Origin: [Flexibacter] sp. ATCC 35208
GTDB lineage: Bacteria > Bacteroidota > Bacteroidia > Chitinophagales > Chitinophagaceae
Reading direction: 5' to 3'
Assembly: GCF_001975825.1 (NCBI RefSeq)
Contig: NZ_MTKN01000009.1
Coordinates: 16,316-80,315, forward strand
DNA: 64,000 bases
Both the position numbers and the translations under genes were made by a program. The notes below the pieces were generated by a model. It did no database searches and was not told the DNA's origin. It saw nothing but the letters and a program-made list of their open reading frames with translations. Positions 16,908-26,689 of this stretch are shown here, piece by piece (the stretch's first letter is position 1; each line of letters opens with the position of its first letter).

Positions 16908-17396
16908 ATGAACAGTTTATTTGCGCAACTTTTTACATCTCTGCAAACCCACATCGCTACAGCAGTTCCGGAGATACAAGGTATTTTACCAGAGATGGGG
17001 CAAACAGAAATTTATAGCAGTGTACCTGCTATATGGCCATGTGTATTTATTGACTTCAACAGTGTCACTTTTACAGAAATACTCAATCAGGGACAACGGG
17101 CAAATGGTGAGCTCCAATTGAGGTTAGTATATTATGTACTCGCTGATGATGGGGTTACTTTTTTAGACACGACGACCGTGATGGGTTATTATGAAGTAGA
17201 AAGAAAATTGCACGAAGCATTGCAGGGATGGAGTAGTGATGGCATCAATCCGCTGAGTAGAATTAAAGTAAATACGGAGGTAAGATCGGATGCATTCAGG
17301 GCAAGGGTACTGACGTATAGTCTGGATTTTGAGGAGTATTTGCCTGTGAGTACGGTTCCAGGTTCAAAACCACAACTGGCAATTAATGTACTTTGA
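16908..17396 (+). CDS. Tail terminator-like protein, divergent
   Basis: A 162-aa protein from ATG 16908. An upstream in-frame ATG at 16851 adds 19 basic residues that look like leader. The text FAQLFTSLQTHIATAVPEIQ, followed by IWPCVFIDFNSVTFTEI and GELQLRLVYYVLADDG, resembles the tail terminator proteins (gpU/Mu gp37 class) of Bacteroidota phages. These cap the tube and sheath. It is encoded alone on the plus strand opposite the rest of the tail genes, an unusual arrangement. It ends before the tandem hairpins at 17508. Confidence 0.68.
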   Translation: MNSLFAQLFTSLQTHIATAVPEIQGILPEMGQTEIYSSVPAIWPCVFIDFNSVTFTEILNQGQRANGELQLRLVYYVLADDGVTFLDTTTVMGYYEVERKLHEALQGWSSDGINPLSRIKVNTEVRSDAFRARVLTYSLDFEEYLPVSTVPGSKPQLAINVL

Positions 17397-17507
17397 GTGT
17401 CAGCAACAATATACATGTATCTCAAATGAAAAAGAGGTTATAAATAAATACAACCGCTGAGAATCGCATAAATGGAGACCTGGTTGCATCAGGTATCCGA
17501 ATTAAAA

Positions 17508-17579
17508 GAGCGTGTATCAATTAAGGTACACGCTCAATAAAAAAAGCCTGTATCAATTAAGATACAGGCTTTTTTTTTT
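17508..17579. terminator. Tandem hairpins sharing the same loop sequence
   Basis: Hairpin 1 pairs GAGCGTGTA with TACACGCTC (17508-17535). Hairpin 2 pairs GCCTGTATC with GATACAGGC (17546-17569), flanked by an A run and nine T, making a strong intrinsic terminator on the plus strand and a good one on the minus strand. Both contain the near-identical core TGTATCAATTAAG followed by (G/A)TACA, so they look like a duplicated element. They separate convergent genes ending at 17396 and 17601. Confidence 0.85.
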
Positions 17580-17600
17580 CAGGGTTAACAATCGTTGACA

Positions 17601-17912
17601 TTACCACGTCAACCATGGATAGAGCAGCCGTAGTTGCCTGAGGTCGGGTTGTTCTTTTTTCATAATGGTTTCCAGTCGGTCACTGTTACATTGCATCCGG
17701 TAAATAATATTACTGTTCTTGATGTAGAACTCTTTGGATAACTCCTGTACAGCGGCATCATACCGTTTATGCTGCAGTTTGATGTAATAATAATACCGGT
17801 GCAGCAGGCATTCGTCTCTCAGGGCGATCATATCGGCAGAGCGGCCTTTACGCACTGTTTTGGAGACAGGATTTTCTATGAAATGATTGAAAAGGGTGTT
17901 TTGTCCTCGCAT
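17601..17912 (-). CDS. Small HTH-like protein, possible regulator
   Basis: A 103-aa basic protein. The middle (ALRDECLLHRYYYYIKLQHK then YDAAVQELSKEFYIKNSNII) has the pattern of Bacteroidota proteins with a sigma-like helix-turn-helix, in which L-S-x-E-F-x-I-x-x-x-x-I forms the recognition unit. It could regulate the tail module. A TAACTTTG box on the minus strand (17993-18000) matches the -7 consensus, without a clear -33 box. The family is not identified with confidence. Confidence 0.6.
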   Translation of the reverse strand: MRGQNTLFNHFIENPVSKTVRKGRSADMIALRDECLLHRYYYYIKLQHKRYDAAVQELSKEFYIKNSNIIYRMQCNSDRLETIMKKEQPDLRQLRLLYPWLTW

Positions 17913-18102
17913 ACGTTTAATTTCTTTGTTTGTGATTGATTAACCGCCGTGCTGCATGGATGCCGGTAAATGGTTATTTTGTTCTTCAGTATCAAAGTTA
18001 GCAGGTCACTTACTATACTTTCTGCGTAGTGAGGGGTATGTGGATAAAGTTATCCACATATTTTCAGGGTTAAATATGCATTGAAAAACAATCAGTTGTA
18101 TA

Positions 18103-19104
18103 TTAAAAATGACGAGGGCATTGTACCTTATTCATGCTGGCGCTACTGGGGATGGTAATGCCTAAAGAGAGCTCATGTGAACCCCGTTGATATCGTGAAA
18201 TTCCACTGGTCGAAAAGTCGTAAGAATAGCCAATTCTGAAGTTGTCATTTGCATAGACCTCCATCATCAGGCTAAAGGCATTGTTAGGGTCTAAATTGGG
18301 CTGTAAATTCGTATTTCCGGGATAATTGAACCCTGTACGGTAAGAGGCACCCAGCCACAAAGTCTCCTGCAATAAAACGAAGACATTCACATCGACATTT
18401 ACAGGTCCTTTAAAGTCGCCTTTTACCATGATGGAAGGTTTTAACTGCACTTCCTGGTTTAGTGGAAATATGGTACCCGCGGAGAGATACAGGTGCCTGG
18501 ATTTGCGTAAGGTAGAATACAACAATCCATTCCCTAAAAAGATCTTGCCGCTGGTATAAGCAGAAAATAAATTCAATACAGACACACCTACAAATGAAGT
18601 AGCGGAGTTATAATAAAGGCCGACCCGCGCATCAGGTACTAATGTAGATTGACGACCCAGTATTACGTCAGGATCATCTGCATCTACATATTTACGATTG
18701 CTGCCATCCACACTGTAATTCGTGACACCGACACCCAAACCAACTGCCAGCGTTTTTTCACCTTCCCAATCCATAGGCATACGGTATGAATAGTTCACAA
18801 ACAGTGCTGTGGAAGATTGCGGACCCAATTTTTCAAAAGCCGTTAACACCCCCCATCCAACTCTTCCATCTGAATAATCTGTCAAACCATCCGCCGAGAT
18901 CGTACCAGTGACCGGTGCCCCCGGAAACCCTGCCCACTGCTGCCTGTAGCTACTGTGCAGGTATAGTTCTTCCTTGTATCCTGCATAGGCAGGATTTACA
19001 CTCAGTCCGTTAAAAACGTACTGACTGAACTGCACCTCCTGCTGGGCGTGCGCCCGCAGGAAGAACAGGAAGAAAACTAATATGGTGATACTCCTTTGTT
19101 TCAT
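18103..19104 (-). CDS. PorP/SprF-like outer-membrane protein (T9SS partner)
   Basis: A 333-aa protein with a signal peptide (1-20) and the PorP/SprF family opening EVQFSQYVFNGLSVNPAYAG, followed by YRQQWAGFPGAPVTG. The rest is a 12-14-strand outer-membrane barrel, and the length is normal. In Bacteroidota these proteins sit next to large CHU_C or SprB-type secreted proteins and anchor them at the surface. Here the upstream gene on the same strand, 4 bases away, is exactly such a protein. Confidence 0.92.
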   Translation of the reverse strand: MKQRSITILVFFLFFLRAHAQQEVQFSQYVFNGLSVNPAYAGYKEELYLHSSYRQQWAGFPGAPVTGTISADGLTDYSDGRVGWGVLTAFEKLGPQSSTALFVNYSYRMPMDWEGEKTLAVGLGVGVTNYSVDGSNRKYVDADDPDVILGRQSTLVPDARVGLYYNSATSFVGVSVLNLFSAYTSGKIFLGNGLLYSTLRKSRHLYLSAGTIFPLNQEVQLKPSIMVKGDFKGPVNVDVNVFVLLQETLWLGASYRTGFNYPGNTNLQPNLDPNNAFSLMMEVYANDNFRIGYSYDFSTSGISRYQRGSHELSLGITIPSSASMNKVQCPRHF

Positions 19105-19108
19105 TCTC

Positions 19109-21751
19109 CTATCTCGTAATCAGTTCTATATATCCCTTGTATAACTGTGGCCCACCAGCCATATTAATCCTGAGCACATAGTAATAAATGCCTGCACTCA
19201 GCCCCTCTCCTTTCCAATTGTTATTGTAATTCTCACTACGATACACCTGGTTGCCCCAACGATTAAAGATCTCCAGTTGCGACCCGGGATAGAGGTCCAG
19301 TCCTTTGATCACGAACTGATCGTTCTTTCCATCGCCATTGGGAGTTATCACATTAGGTACAAAAAAAGTCGCACTGATGGCAGGGGTGGACACTGTACTT
19401 GAATTATTTGAATTGTCAGGATCTGTTTCGTTGGCAGAAACAATGGCCGTATTCTGCAATACACCCGCTGCTGTAACACGGGCCCTGAATGATAAGGTAG
19501 CTGATTTCAACACCTTCAGTGTATCGATGTTCCACACTACTTCATTCACGGCCGCATTGTAGGTAACATAACCAGTAGAAGGTGTAAGTGCTGTGGCAAA
19601 AGACAGGTTGTATGGAAAATCATCTGTGATGATCAGGGAAGTAGCATTGTCCAGTCCTTTGTTATACACGGTGAGCAGGAAGGAAATTTCATCTCCGATA
19701 CCGATGGTGCCGACTGTTTCCAGTGTCTTCACAATGCTTACATCCGCGGTGGGTGCTTCGGTGAAGGCCACGTAACGGGTACAGGTTGCTTTTGTACTGG
19801 CGTCGGTGACAGTAACATATACACGGCCATTGGGTTGTGCGTTGGCAGAAATCGTACTGTACTTACCGTATGCATCTGCATGGGTACTGGTAGTAGTGCC
19901 ATCAGGAAAGCTCACGATGACAGATGCATTGGGGAGTGTAGTGCCGGTGATGACAATCTGCCCACCTACCTGTTTTACAGGTGTGTTGATAATAAACAGC
20001 GAGATCACAGATACCAACTTTACCCTGATAGCCGCAGAGCAGGTATTCGCATCTTTTACAGTGATGCTGTAAGTACCTTCCGGCAATCTGCCAATGGTGC
20101 TGGTAGTTGCTCCTGTACTCCATTGCAGCGTATATGGCCCTACCCCACCAGTCGCAACGGCGGTCAGGCTACCCGTCGCATCGCCGGGGCAACCAACGGA
20201 TATTTGTGATACGGTGATACCGATTACATCCGGTTCTGTGATGATGGCAGTTTGTGTATTGGATACACAACCATTGGCACCTGTTACCGCAATACTATAA
20301 GTGCCGGGAGCCAGTCCTTTGAATACAGAGTCTGTCTGCCATGCACCGCCATTAATGGCATATTGATTTCCGGTGCTGGAAGTAGCTACCCTGATAATAC
20401 CATCTTTCAACCCATTACATGTCACGTTTGCAGGTGTGAGGGTGAAAGTAGGGGCAGAGGAGACATAGACTTTCTTTGTCGCAGAGTCAGTACAACCAGT
20501 TGTCACGACCTGGTATTTAATCGTGGCGATGCCTCCTGATATCCCATTTACGGTGCCACTGCCATCTACACCGGCAACGGGGGTATTATTGCTACTCCAC
20601 GTACCTCCGGCTACCGATACGTTCAGGGAAATCTGGTTATTTTCACACAGGGTACTGTCTCCGGTGATGGTAATGGCAGTAGTGGGTACTTTATCTTCAT
20701 TGGCTACGATGTGTACGATTTCGCCGGCAGCTACAGAAATAGCATTTACGGTGGCTGTAGAGCCATCAGGATCATAAATGGAATAGCTGCTTAGCTTCCA
20801 GCCACAAACACCCGTGGCGGTCAGGTTATAGGTGCCGGCAGTAACTGGTATAATCACACTATTATCTTTCTGAGTAGTCCGGATCCTTTCGCCATCCAGC
20901 CAGCTGGTAGTGGTACGGCTATAGATCGTGGTATTGTTACTGCTCCAAACAGCGCCATCATAGGCGGTCGTTTTAGTCAGATCTGATTTTGCGGTGGCAT
21001 CTGTGGTCCAGGTGGTGCCATTGTAATAAGCTCCATTCGCATAGATGTAACTTTGGCCATCAATGGCGATATCGGTGTATGCCGTGGTACTTATATTCGT
21101 AGGCGTACCGCCGGTAAACGGAATAGTATATACCCCGTTCCCTACATAGACAACGGTGCTGGTATAAGGCTGAATATCCAAACGGGTAGCTGCGGCACTG
21201 ATACCCAATAGTTGCGCCCAGCTATCGCCATAGGGTGCGGCAGTACTGGTATTCGTCAGGATACTGCCATCTCCCCTGGTAATGGCGATACGGCCACCGC
21301 CATAGGCGATATCCACCGCAACAGTACCTGCATGAAAAGAAGGGCGATAAATTGTATTGAGGGTAGTACCGTCGAAGAAGTAAGCCGTACCGGTAGCATC
21401 CACACTTACAAACTGACCGGTGCCGGCGCCATCGATGGCCACTGCCTGGTAGCTCGTACTGGTCCACTGACTACTTCCTGAAGGACGACGATAAACGGTA
21501 TAGCTGGATTGGAGACTGGCCCATAGCTCTCCACGCTCACCAGCGCCAATGTCGCTGATGGGATTCAATGTAGAAGGAATGTCATTGAGAATAAAATCCG
21601 TGCTTCCATTCAGTGAGAATTGGAAATCGGGCGATATGGTATCATCCTGGCTGTTAACGTGTAAGTAGATGTAACCTTGCTGTGGGTATGCTGCTTGCAC
21701 GAAAAGTAAGAATATAAGTGACCATAATGTACTCCAGGCAGGTCGAGGCAT
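19109..21751 (-). CDS. Gliding-motility-type surface protein with CHU_C domain
   Basis: An 880-aa protein starting at ATG 21751, where a hydrophobic signal peptide begins (MPRPAWSTLWSLIFLLFVQ). A longer frame from 21814 would bury it. Residues about 25-330 look like a beta-propeller-type or choice-of-anchor region. Ig/SprB-like repeats follow (TPANVTCNGLKDGIIRVATS, later VGCPGDATGSLTAVATGGVG). A DUF11-type repeat is visible (VSIVKTLETVGTIGIGDEIS). The C-terminal 85 residues (PNVITPNGDGKNDQFVIKGL, then WNG-like text NNNWKGEGLSAGIYYYVL) are the CHU_C gliding-associated domain that directs T9SS export. Adhesion is the likely role. It is co-transcribed with the PorP-like gene. Confidence 0.9.
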   Translation of the reverse strand: MPRPAWSTLWSLIFLLFVQAAYPQQGYIYLHVNSQDDTISPDFQFSLNGSTDFILNDIPSTLNPISDIGAGERGELWASLQSSYTVYRRPSGSSQWTSTSYQAVAIDGAGTGQFVSVDATGTAYFFDGTTLNTIYRPSFHAGTVAVDIAYGGGRIAITRGDGSILTNTSTAAPYGDSWAQLLGISAAATRLDIQPYTSTVVYVGNGVYTIPFTGGTPTNISTTAYTDIAIDGQSYIYANGAYYNGTTWTTDATAKSDLTKTTAYDGAVWSSNNTTIYSRTTTSWLDGERIRTTQKDNSVIIPVTAGTYNLTATGVCGWKLSSYSIYDPDGSTATVNAISVAAGEIVHIVANEDKVPTTAITITGDSTLCENNQISLNVSVAGGTWSSNNTPVAGVDGSGTVNGISGGIATIKYQVVTTGCTDSATKKVYVSSAPTFTLTPANVTCNGLKDGIIRVATSSTGNQYAINGGAWQTDSVFKGLAPGTYSIAVTGANGCVSNTQTAIITEPDVIGITVSQISVGCPGDATGSLTAVATGGVGPYTLQWSTGATTSTIGRLPEGTYSITVKDANTCSAAIRVKLVSVISLFIINTPVKQVGGQIVITGTTLPNASVIVSFPDGTTTSTHADAYGKYSTISANAQPNGRVYVTVTDASTKATCTRYVAFTEAPTADVSIVKTLETVGTIGIGDEISFLLTVYNKGLDNATSLIITDDFPYNLSFATALTPSTGYVTYNAAVNEVVWNIDTLKVLKSATLSFRARVTAAGVLQNTAIVSANETDPDNSNNSSTVSTPAISATFFVPNVITPNGDGKNDQFVIKGLDLYPGSQLEIFNRWGNQVYRSENYNNNWKGEGLSAGIYYYVLRINMAGGPQLYKGYIELITR

Positions 21752-21816
21752 AACTATATGGTGAATAAGCGGGATGATGGGATAGCCCCCCCTTTCTAAA
21801 TACACAGTTCTCAAAA

Positions 21817-21847
21817 CAAAGATATATTATTTGATACAATTATACAA
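21817..21847 (-). promoter_or_regulatory. Bacteroidota-type promoter for the CHU_C/PorP operon
   Basis: On the minus strand TTG (21847-21845), a 20-base spacer and TATCTTTG (21824-21817) match the -33/-7 consensus TTTG-N19-21-TAnnTTTG. The predicted start of transcription is near 21810, about 60 bases before the ATG at 21751. Confidence 0.55.
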
Positions 21848-21929
21848 TATGATTAAATAATAATATTAATTTATTGAGGCATAGACAACAACGAAAATTT
21901 TGCAAGCTAATTTTTCGGTAAATTGCATC

Positions 21930-22490
21930 ATGGATTTATTAGGTTTTCTGCGTCAGGAATTCGATCTGCCTGCCAACATCTGCTCAGAACTGGAACTGGC
22001 TTTCACCTGCGAGACCCTTCCCAAACACCATAAACTTCTGCTACCGGATTCTTTGTCGAAAAAAGTATACTTTATTGAGTCCGGATTGCTACGGTCTTAT
22101 TACACAAAAGACGACAAAGACATCACCCATTTCTTCTTTTCTGAGAATTCGTTTAGTCTTTCAATTGAGAGCGTCTTTTATAACACGCCCTCCCCCATCG
22201 GCCTGGAATTGTTAGAACCCTCTACCCTCCGCTGGATCTACTTCAATGACCTGGAAATTTACATCAACAAATATAACCAACTGGAAAAACTGATGCGGAT
22301 ACTCCTGATTGACGTCATGAAAAAATTGTCAGAAAGGTTGTATATGACCCAGTTTCAGTCGGCCCAGGAAAGGTATAAAACCATACTGGAAAAGCACCCT
22401 GACATACTATTGAGAGCCCCATTAGGTCATATCGCATCTTACATCGGCATCACCCAGCAAAGACTGAGTGTGATCAGGAGTCAGAAATAA
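21930..22490 (+). CDS. Crp/Fnr-family transcriptional regulator
   Basis: A 186-aa protein. ATG 21930 is preferred over the TTG at 21900. Residues 1-110 form a cNMP-binding-type beta-roll (LPDSLSKKVYFIESGLLRSY, then DITHFFFSENSFSLSIESVF). The C-terminal helix-turn-helix region includes LGHIASYIGITQQRLSVIRS. It resembles the Bacteroidota single-domain Crp-like regulators that usually do not bind cAMP. It lies 96 bases upstream of the RND efflux operon on the same strand and is a plausible regulator of it. Confidence 0.85.
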   Translation: MDLLGFLRQEFDLPANICSELELAFTCETLPKHHKLLLPDSLSKKVYFIESGLLRSYYTKDDKDITHFFFSENSFSLSIESVFYNTPSPIGLELLEPSTLRWIYFNDLEIYINKYNQLEKLMRILLIDVMKKLSERLYMTQFQSAQERYKTILEKHPDILLRAPLGHIASYIGITQQRLSVIRSQK

Positions 22491-22586
22491 GCACAACAAT
22501 ATCCTGTATCGGCATGTTTTTTAATATAGATTAAAAATTACTCCGGAATCTTATTGAAATTTTGCCATATAATTAATGTAGTGCTT

Positions 22587-23621
22587 ATGTTACAGAAATG
22601 TACCTGTTGGCTAGCTGCCATCGTCATCTTCACCAGCAGTTGTCATACAGGAGGCAAACCATCCTCCACCCAGGATGCTGCCATTCCCGTGATCACCCAG
22701 GCCGTTCAGAACACCACCGCCAGCCATGCCATCAACATCAGCGGCAATATAGAAGGTAGTAAAACTGTACATCTTGGTTTTATGGTAGCCGGGAAGATCA
22801 ATTATATCGCTGCCGACGAAGGACAGACCATTGCCAGCGGGCAATTACTTGCCAGTCTGGACCCGCAGAACTATGCCATTGCCAAGGAAATGGCGGATGC
22901 CAGTACCAACCAGGCACAGGATGAATTCAATCGTCTGAAACTCATGTATGACCGCAAGAGCATCAGTGAGAGCGACTTTAGCAAGATCACCAATACCCTT
23001 GCACAGGCACGTGCACAGCAAAAACTACAAGCCAAGAACCTTTCCGATACAAAACTCTTTAGTCCTATCAGCGGGGTTTTACTAAAGAAGAGCGCTGAAG
23101 CGGGTGAGATCACCAGTGCAGGGATGCCACTCTTCACCGTGTCAGATATTCGTACTGTGAAGGTGAATGCCTACATCCCGGAGAGTGAACTGAATAATGT
23201 GAAGCTGGGACAGGAAGCTGCTGTACTGGTAGGCGCCGTGAATGAAACCTTCCATGGTAAGGTTACTGAAGTGGGTGCTGCCGCCGATGCAGCTGCCCGC
23301 GCCTTTACGGTAAAGATCACCCTGGACAATCCCCACCTCCTGATCAGACCGGGTATGATCGCTGAAATCAAACTGGCCAGCGGCAATGTGAGCAATATCC
23401 TCGCCATTCCGGTGGAAGCGGTGATGCACGACATCGACGGACAAACCTACGTGTACGCAGTAGATCCGCAGCGCCACCAGGCTTTCAAAAGAAAAGTAAG
23501 CGTCGGCCAACTTAATGGCAACCTGATGGAGATCACCTCTGGCCTGAATGCCGGCGAACAGATAGTGACCGGCGGTCAGCAAAAACTCAATGACGGTGCT
23601 GTTGTTTCTCTCTCTAAATGA
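22587..23621 (+). CDS. RND efflux periplasmic adaptor (membrane fusion lipoprotein)
   Basis: A 344-aa protein from ATG 22587. The upstream TTG frame is not preferred. A lipobox-like cysteine (FTSSC, residue about 19) follows a hydrophobic leader. The HlyD/AcrA layout is visible: first lipoyl half with KTVHLGFMVAGKINYIAADE, a coiled-coil hairpin (residues about 95-150), second half with LFSPISGVLLKKSAEAGEIT, then beta-barrel and membrane-proximal domains. It links the inner-membrane pump to the TolC-like channel. The stop overlaps the pump start by 4 bases. Confidence 0.92.
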   Translation: MLQKCTCWLAAIVIFTSSCHTGGKPSSTQDAAIPVITQAVQNTTASHAINISGNIEGSKTVHLGFMVAGKINYIAADEGQTIASGQLLASLDPQNYAIAKEMADASTNQAQDEFNRLKLMYDRKSISESDFSKITNTLAQARAQQKLQAKNLSDTKLFSPISGVLLKKSAEAGEITSAGMPLFTVSDIRTVKVNAYIPESELNNVKLGQEAAVLVGAVNETFHGKVTEVGAAADAAARAFTVKITLDNPHLLIRPGMIAEIKLASGNVSNILAIPVEAVMHDIDGQTYVYAVDPQRHQAFKRKVSVGQLNGNLMEITSGLNAGEQIVTGGQQKLNDGAVVSLSK

Positions 23622-26600
23622 TCTTCATCATGAATCTTGTACAATCTGCTTTAAAATATAAACAGGTGACGTTATCCGTACTACTGCTCGTATTTGCAGT
23701 AGGCGTGAACTCCCTGCTCACCATGCCCAGAAGGGAAGACCCGAAAATCACGATCAGGCAGGGGCTGGTGATCGCCTACTTTCCCGGCGCCAATTCTGCG
23801 CAGGTGGAAGACCAGGTGACGAAAAAACTGGAACAATACCTTTTTCAATTTGAAGAAGTAAGAAAGGATAAGACCTACTCTACCTCACAGGATGGCATGG
23901 TCATCGTGAATGTAGAACTGGGTGAAAAAGTAAAGAACCCGGATGTATTTTGGAGCAAACTGCGGCACCAGTTATTGGTAGGTAAGTCTATCGACTTTCC
24001 GCAAGGTGTACGCGGACCCATTGTGAACTCTGACTTTGGGGATACGGAAGCACTCGTGATTGGTATTGAAAGTGATGCCGCGACTTATACCCAGCTGAAC
24101 GAATATGCACAGAAGATGGAAGATGCCATCCGGACCATCAAAGCATCTTCCAAGATCAAACGTATTGGCGAACAGAAAGAACAGATCACCGTTACTTCCA
24201 ATTCTGAAAAGCTGGCACAATATGGTATCAATGTAACACAGGTAACACGCGTGTTGCAATCACAGAATACCATTATGGCGACAGGGGATGTAAAAACAGA
24301 TGTGACCAAGGCACCACTGTATACGACTGGTTACTATAATACAGAAAACCAGATTGCCAACCAGATTGTGGGTACGACGAGAACAGGTGCGACTGTGCGT
24401 TTGGGAGATGTGGCCAGTATCAATCGTACTTATGCAGATCCTTCTTCGCTGATCACGGTGAATGGACACAAGGCCATGATGCTGACCGTGCAGATGCTGG
24501 AAGGCAACAACATTGTAAAATTTGGTGAAGCGGTGCAGCAGAAACTGGATGAGGTATCCAAGCTCTTACCATCCAATGTACATATCACTACGGTTGTGAA
24601 TCAGCCGGGGTTGGTAGATGAAAACGTTTCTCACTTTATCAGGGAGTTCTTCCTTGCGATCATATCAGTCGTGATCGTAGTGATCTTATTGCTACCATTA
24701 CGTATTGCGGCAGTAGCTGCTATGGCCATTCCGATGACCATTGCGGTGACATTTGCCATCATGCACCTGCTTGGGATAGAGTTACACCAGGTGTCACTGG
24801 CCGCATTGATCGTAGTATTGGGGATGGTGGTGGATGATGCGATTGTAATTGCAGATAACTACGTAGAATTACTGGATGAAGGAAAAGACAGATGGACGGC
24901 GGCGTGGAAAAGTGCAACAGACCTGGTAGTACCTGTGTTGGCAGCAACTGTAACGATCATCGCTTCTTTTATGCCGATGGTAATGATCACAGGTGCAGTA
25001 GGTGAATTCATTGTAGCGTTGCCGATTACAGTAGCCGTGGCATTGGGATCTTCCTTTATAGTGGCGATGGTGCTGACACCGTTGTTGTGCTTTACTTTCA
25101 TCAAAAAAGGGTTGCACAGTCCGGAGAAAACGAAGAAGAGAAAGTCCTTGCTGGACCGAATGCAGCATGCATATAACAGTGCATTGGACTGGTGTGTGGT
25201 GCATCCGAAGACGGTGATCATTGGTAGTTTATTGACGATTCCATTGGCTGGTTTATTGTATACAAAAGGGATCAGACAAAAGTTCTTCCCTGCAGCCGAA
25301 AGGAACCAGTTTGTAGTAGAGCTGTGGATGCCGACAGGCACCAGACTGGAAAAGACGGATGATGCGATACACAGGCTCACTGCATTGATCAAAAACGATC
25401 CCCGTGTTACATCATATGCTACGTTCTCAGGTACGAGTGCGCCGCGTTTCTACTACAACTATTCACCGGAAGTACCTGTAAGTAACTACGGACAGATTTT
25501 AATTAACACAACTACAGAAGCAACTACCAATGCCCTCTCTTTGGAGCTGGAGCAAAAGGTAGCTGCTGCTGTACCGGAAGGTTTGCCACAGGTAAAACTG
25601 ATGCAACAGGGCTCTGTGCTCAAGTCTCCGGTTGAAGTGCGTATTATAGGAGATGACATCAGCAGACTGAAACAGATTGGTGAAGAAGTGCAGAAAATCG
25701 TTCAGAACACCAAAGGTAGTTATCTCGTAAGAAGTGATTTTAGGGAAGACTATTATGGCGTAGGCATTCAGCTGAAAGATGAAGCCAACAGGCTTGGCTT
25801 TGCGACAGCCAGCATAGCACAATCAGTTTATACAGGTTTTAGTGGTTACCCTGTATCTACAATGTATGAGGGCAACAACCCGATTGACATTGTATTGAGG
25901 CTGGATGAAAAAAGCCGTCGCAGCTTTAGTGACCTGGAAAACATGTACCTGGAATCTCCGGTTACAGGTGCCAGTGTCCCCCTGCGTCAGATAGCTTCCC
26001 TTATTCCTGAATGGCAGACGGGTAAGATCATGCACCGTAATGGTGTAAGAACATTGACCGTGCTGAGTGAAACGGCAGACAATGTATTGCCTGCCGACCT
26101 GCTGAAAGCCATTCAACCGGCTATCAGCAAACTCACGTTGCCACCGGGTTACCAGATTGTATATGGTGGTGAAGATGCGAATAAGAAAGAGACATTCAGT
26201 CAGATGATGGTTGTACTGGCGATCAGTCTTGTAGCCATCTTCTTCATACTGCTCTTCCAGTTCCGCAACCTGAAAGAAGCCACTATCATCATGCTCACTA
26301 TTCCGCTCAGTTTATTCGGTGCCATGGCAGGGCTGTACATGACGCATAACAACTTTGGGTTTACGGCTTTTGTAGGCTTAATCAGTTTGTCAGGTATCGT
26401 AGTGCGAAATGCCATCATACTCGTAGATCATACCAATGAACTACTGAAGCATGGCATGGACATACGTACAGCAGCGATTGAATCAGGCAAGCGCAGGCTG
26501 CGACCTATCTTCCTCACGGCTATGGCTGCTGCAATCGGGGTATTGCCTATGATCATTTCCGGCTCTCCTATGTGGAGTCCGCTGGCCAGTGTGATTGCCG

Positions 26601-26689
26601 TAGGGGTGGTATGGTCTATGATTGTCGCCCTGCTCACCGTACCCGTTTTATATATCGTATGGATCAAACCGACTTCCGATGAAAAGTAG
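23618..26689 (+). CDS. RND-family efflux pump, inner-membrane permease
   Basis: A 1023-aa protein with the full AcrB/HAE-type architecture: 12 transmembrane segments in two repeats with two large periplasmic loops. The proton-relay pair Asp406-Asp407 in VLGMVVDDAIVIADNYVELL is present, which argues for a functional pump. The N-terminus (LKYKQVTLSVLLLVFAVGVN) and MPRREDPKITIR pattern are typical of the hydrophobe/amphiphile exporters rather than the heavy-metal CusA group. ATG 23630 is an alternative start. The substrate is not predictable. It works with the adaptor upstream and the channel downstream, which starts within its last 11 bases. Confidence 0.95.
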   Translation: MIFIMNLVQSALKYKQVTLSVLLLVFAVGVNSLLTMPRREDPKITIRQGLVIAYFPGANSAQVEDQVTKKLEQYLFQFEEVRKDKTYSTSQDGMVIVNVELGEKVKNPDVFWSKLRHQLLVGKSIDFPQGVRGPIVNSDFGDTEALVIGIESDAATYTQLNEYAQKMEDAIRTIKASSKIKRIGEQKEQITVTSNSEKLAQYGINVTQVTRVLQSQNTIMATGDVKTDVTKAPLYTTGYYNTENQIANQIVGTTRTGATVRLGDVASINRTYADPSSLITVNGHKAMMLTVQMLEGNNIVKFGEAVQQKLDEVSKLLPSNVHITTVVNQPGLVDENVSHFIREFFLAIISVVIVVILLLPLRIAAVAAMAIPMTIAVTFAIMHLLGIELHQVSLAALIVVLGMVVDDAIVIADNYVELLDEGKDRWTAAWKSATDLVVPVLAATVTIIASFMPMVMITGAVGEFIVALPITVAVALGSSFIVAMVLTPLLCFTFIKKGLHSPEKTKKRKSLLDRMQHAYNSALDWCVVHPKTVIIGSLLTIPLAGLLYTKGIRQKFFPAAERNQFVVELWMPTGTRLEKTDDAIHRLTALIKNDPRVTSYATFSGTSAPRFYYNYSPEVPVSNYGQILINTTTEATTNALSLELEQKVAAAVPEGLPQVKLMQQGSVLKSPVEVRIIGDDISRLKQIGEEVQKIVQNTKGSYLVRSDFREDYYGVGIQLKDEANRLGFATASIAQSVYTGFSGYPVSTMYEGNNPIDIVLRLDEKSRRSFSDLENMYLESPVTGASVPLRQIASLIPEWQTGKIMHRNGVRTLTVLSETADNVLPADLLKAIQPAISKLTLPPGYQIVYGGEDANKKETFSQMMVVLAISLVAIFFILLFQFRNLKEATIIMLTIPLSLFGAMAGLYMTHNNFGFTAFVGLISLSGIVVRNAIILVDHTNELLKHGMDIRTAAIESGKRRLRPIFLTAMAAAIGVLPMIISGSPMWSPLASVIAVGVVWSMIVALLTVPVLYIVWIKPTSDEK

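Noticed and set aside
3891..17912. Complete prophage
   Set aside because: No capsid, portal, terminase, integrase, replication or lysozyme gene and no attachment-site pair were seen. Only tail functions are present.
24085..25392. Several minus-strand frames inside the RND pump gene
   Set aside because: All are antisense shadows of a clearly coding 1023-aa gene.
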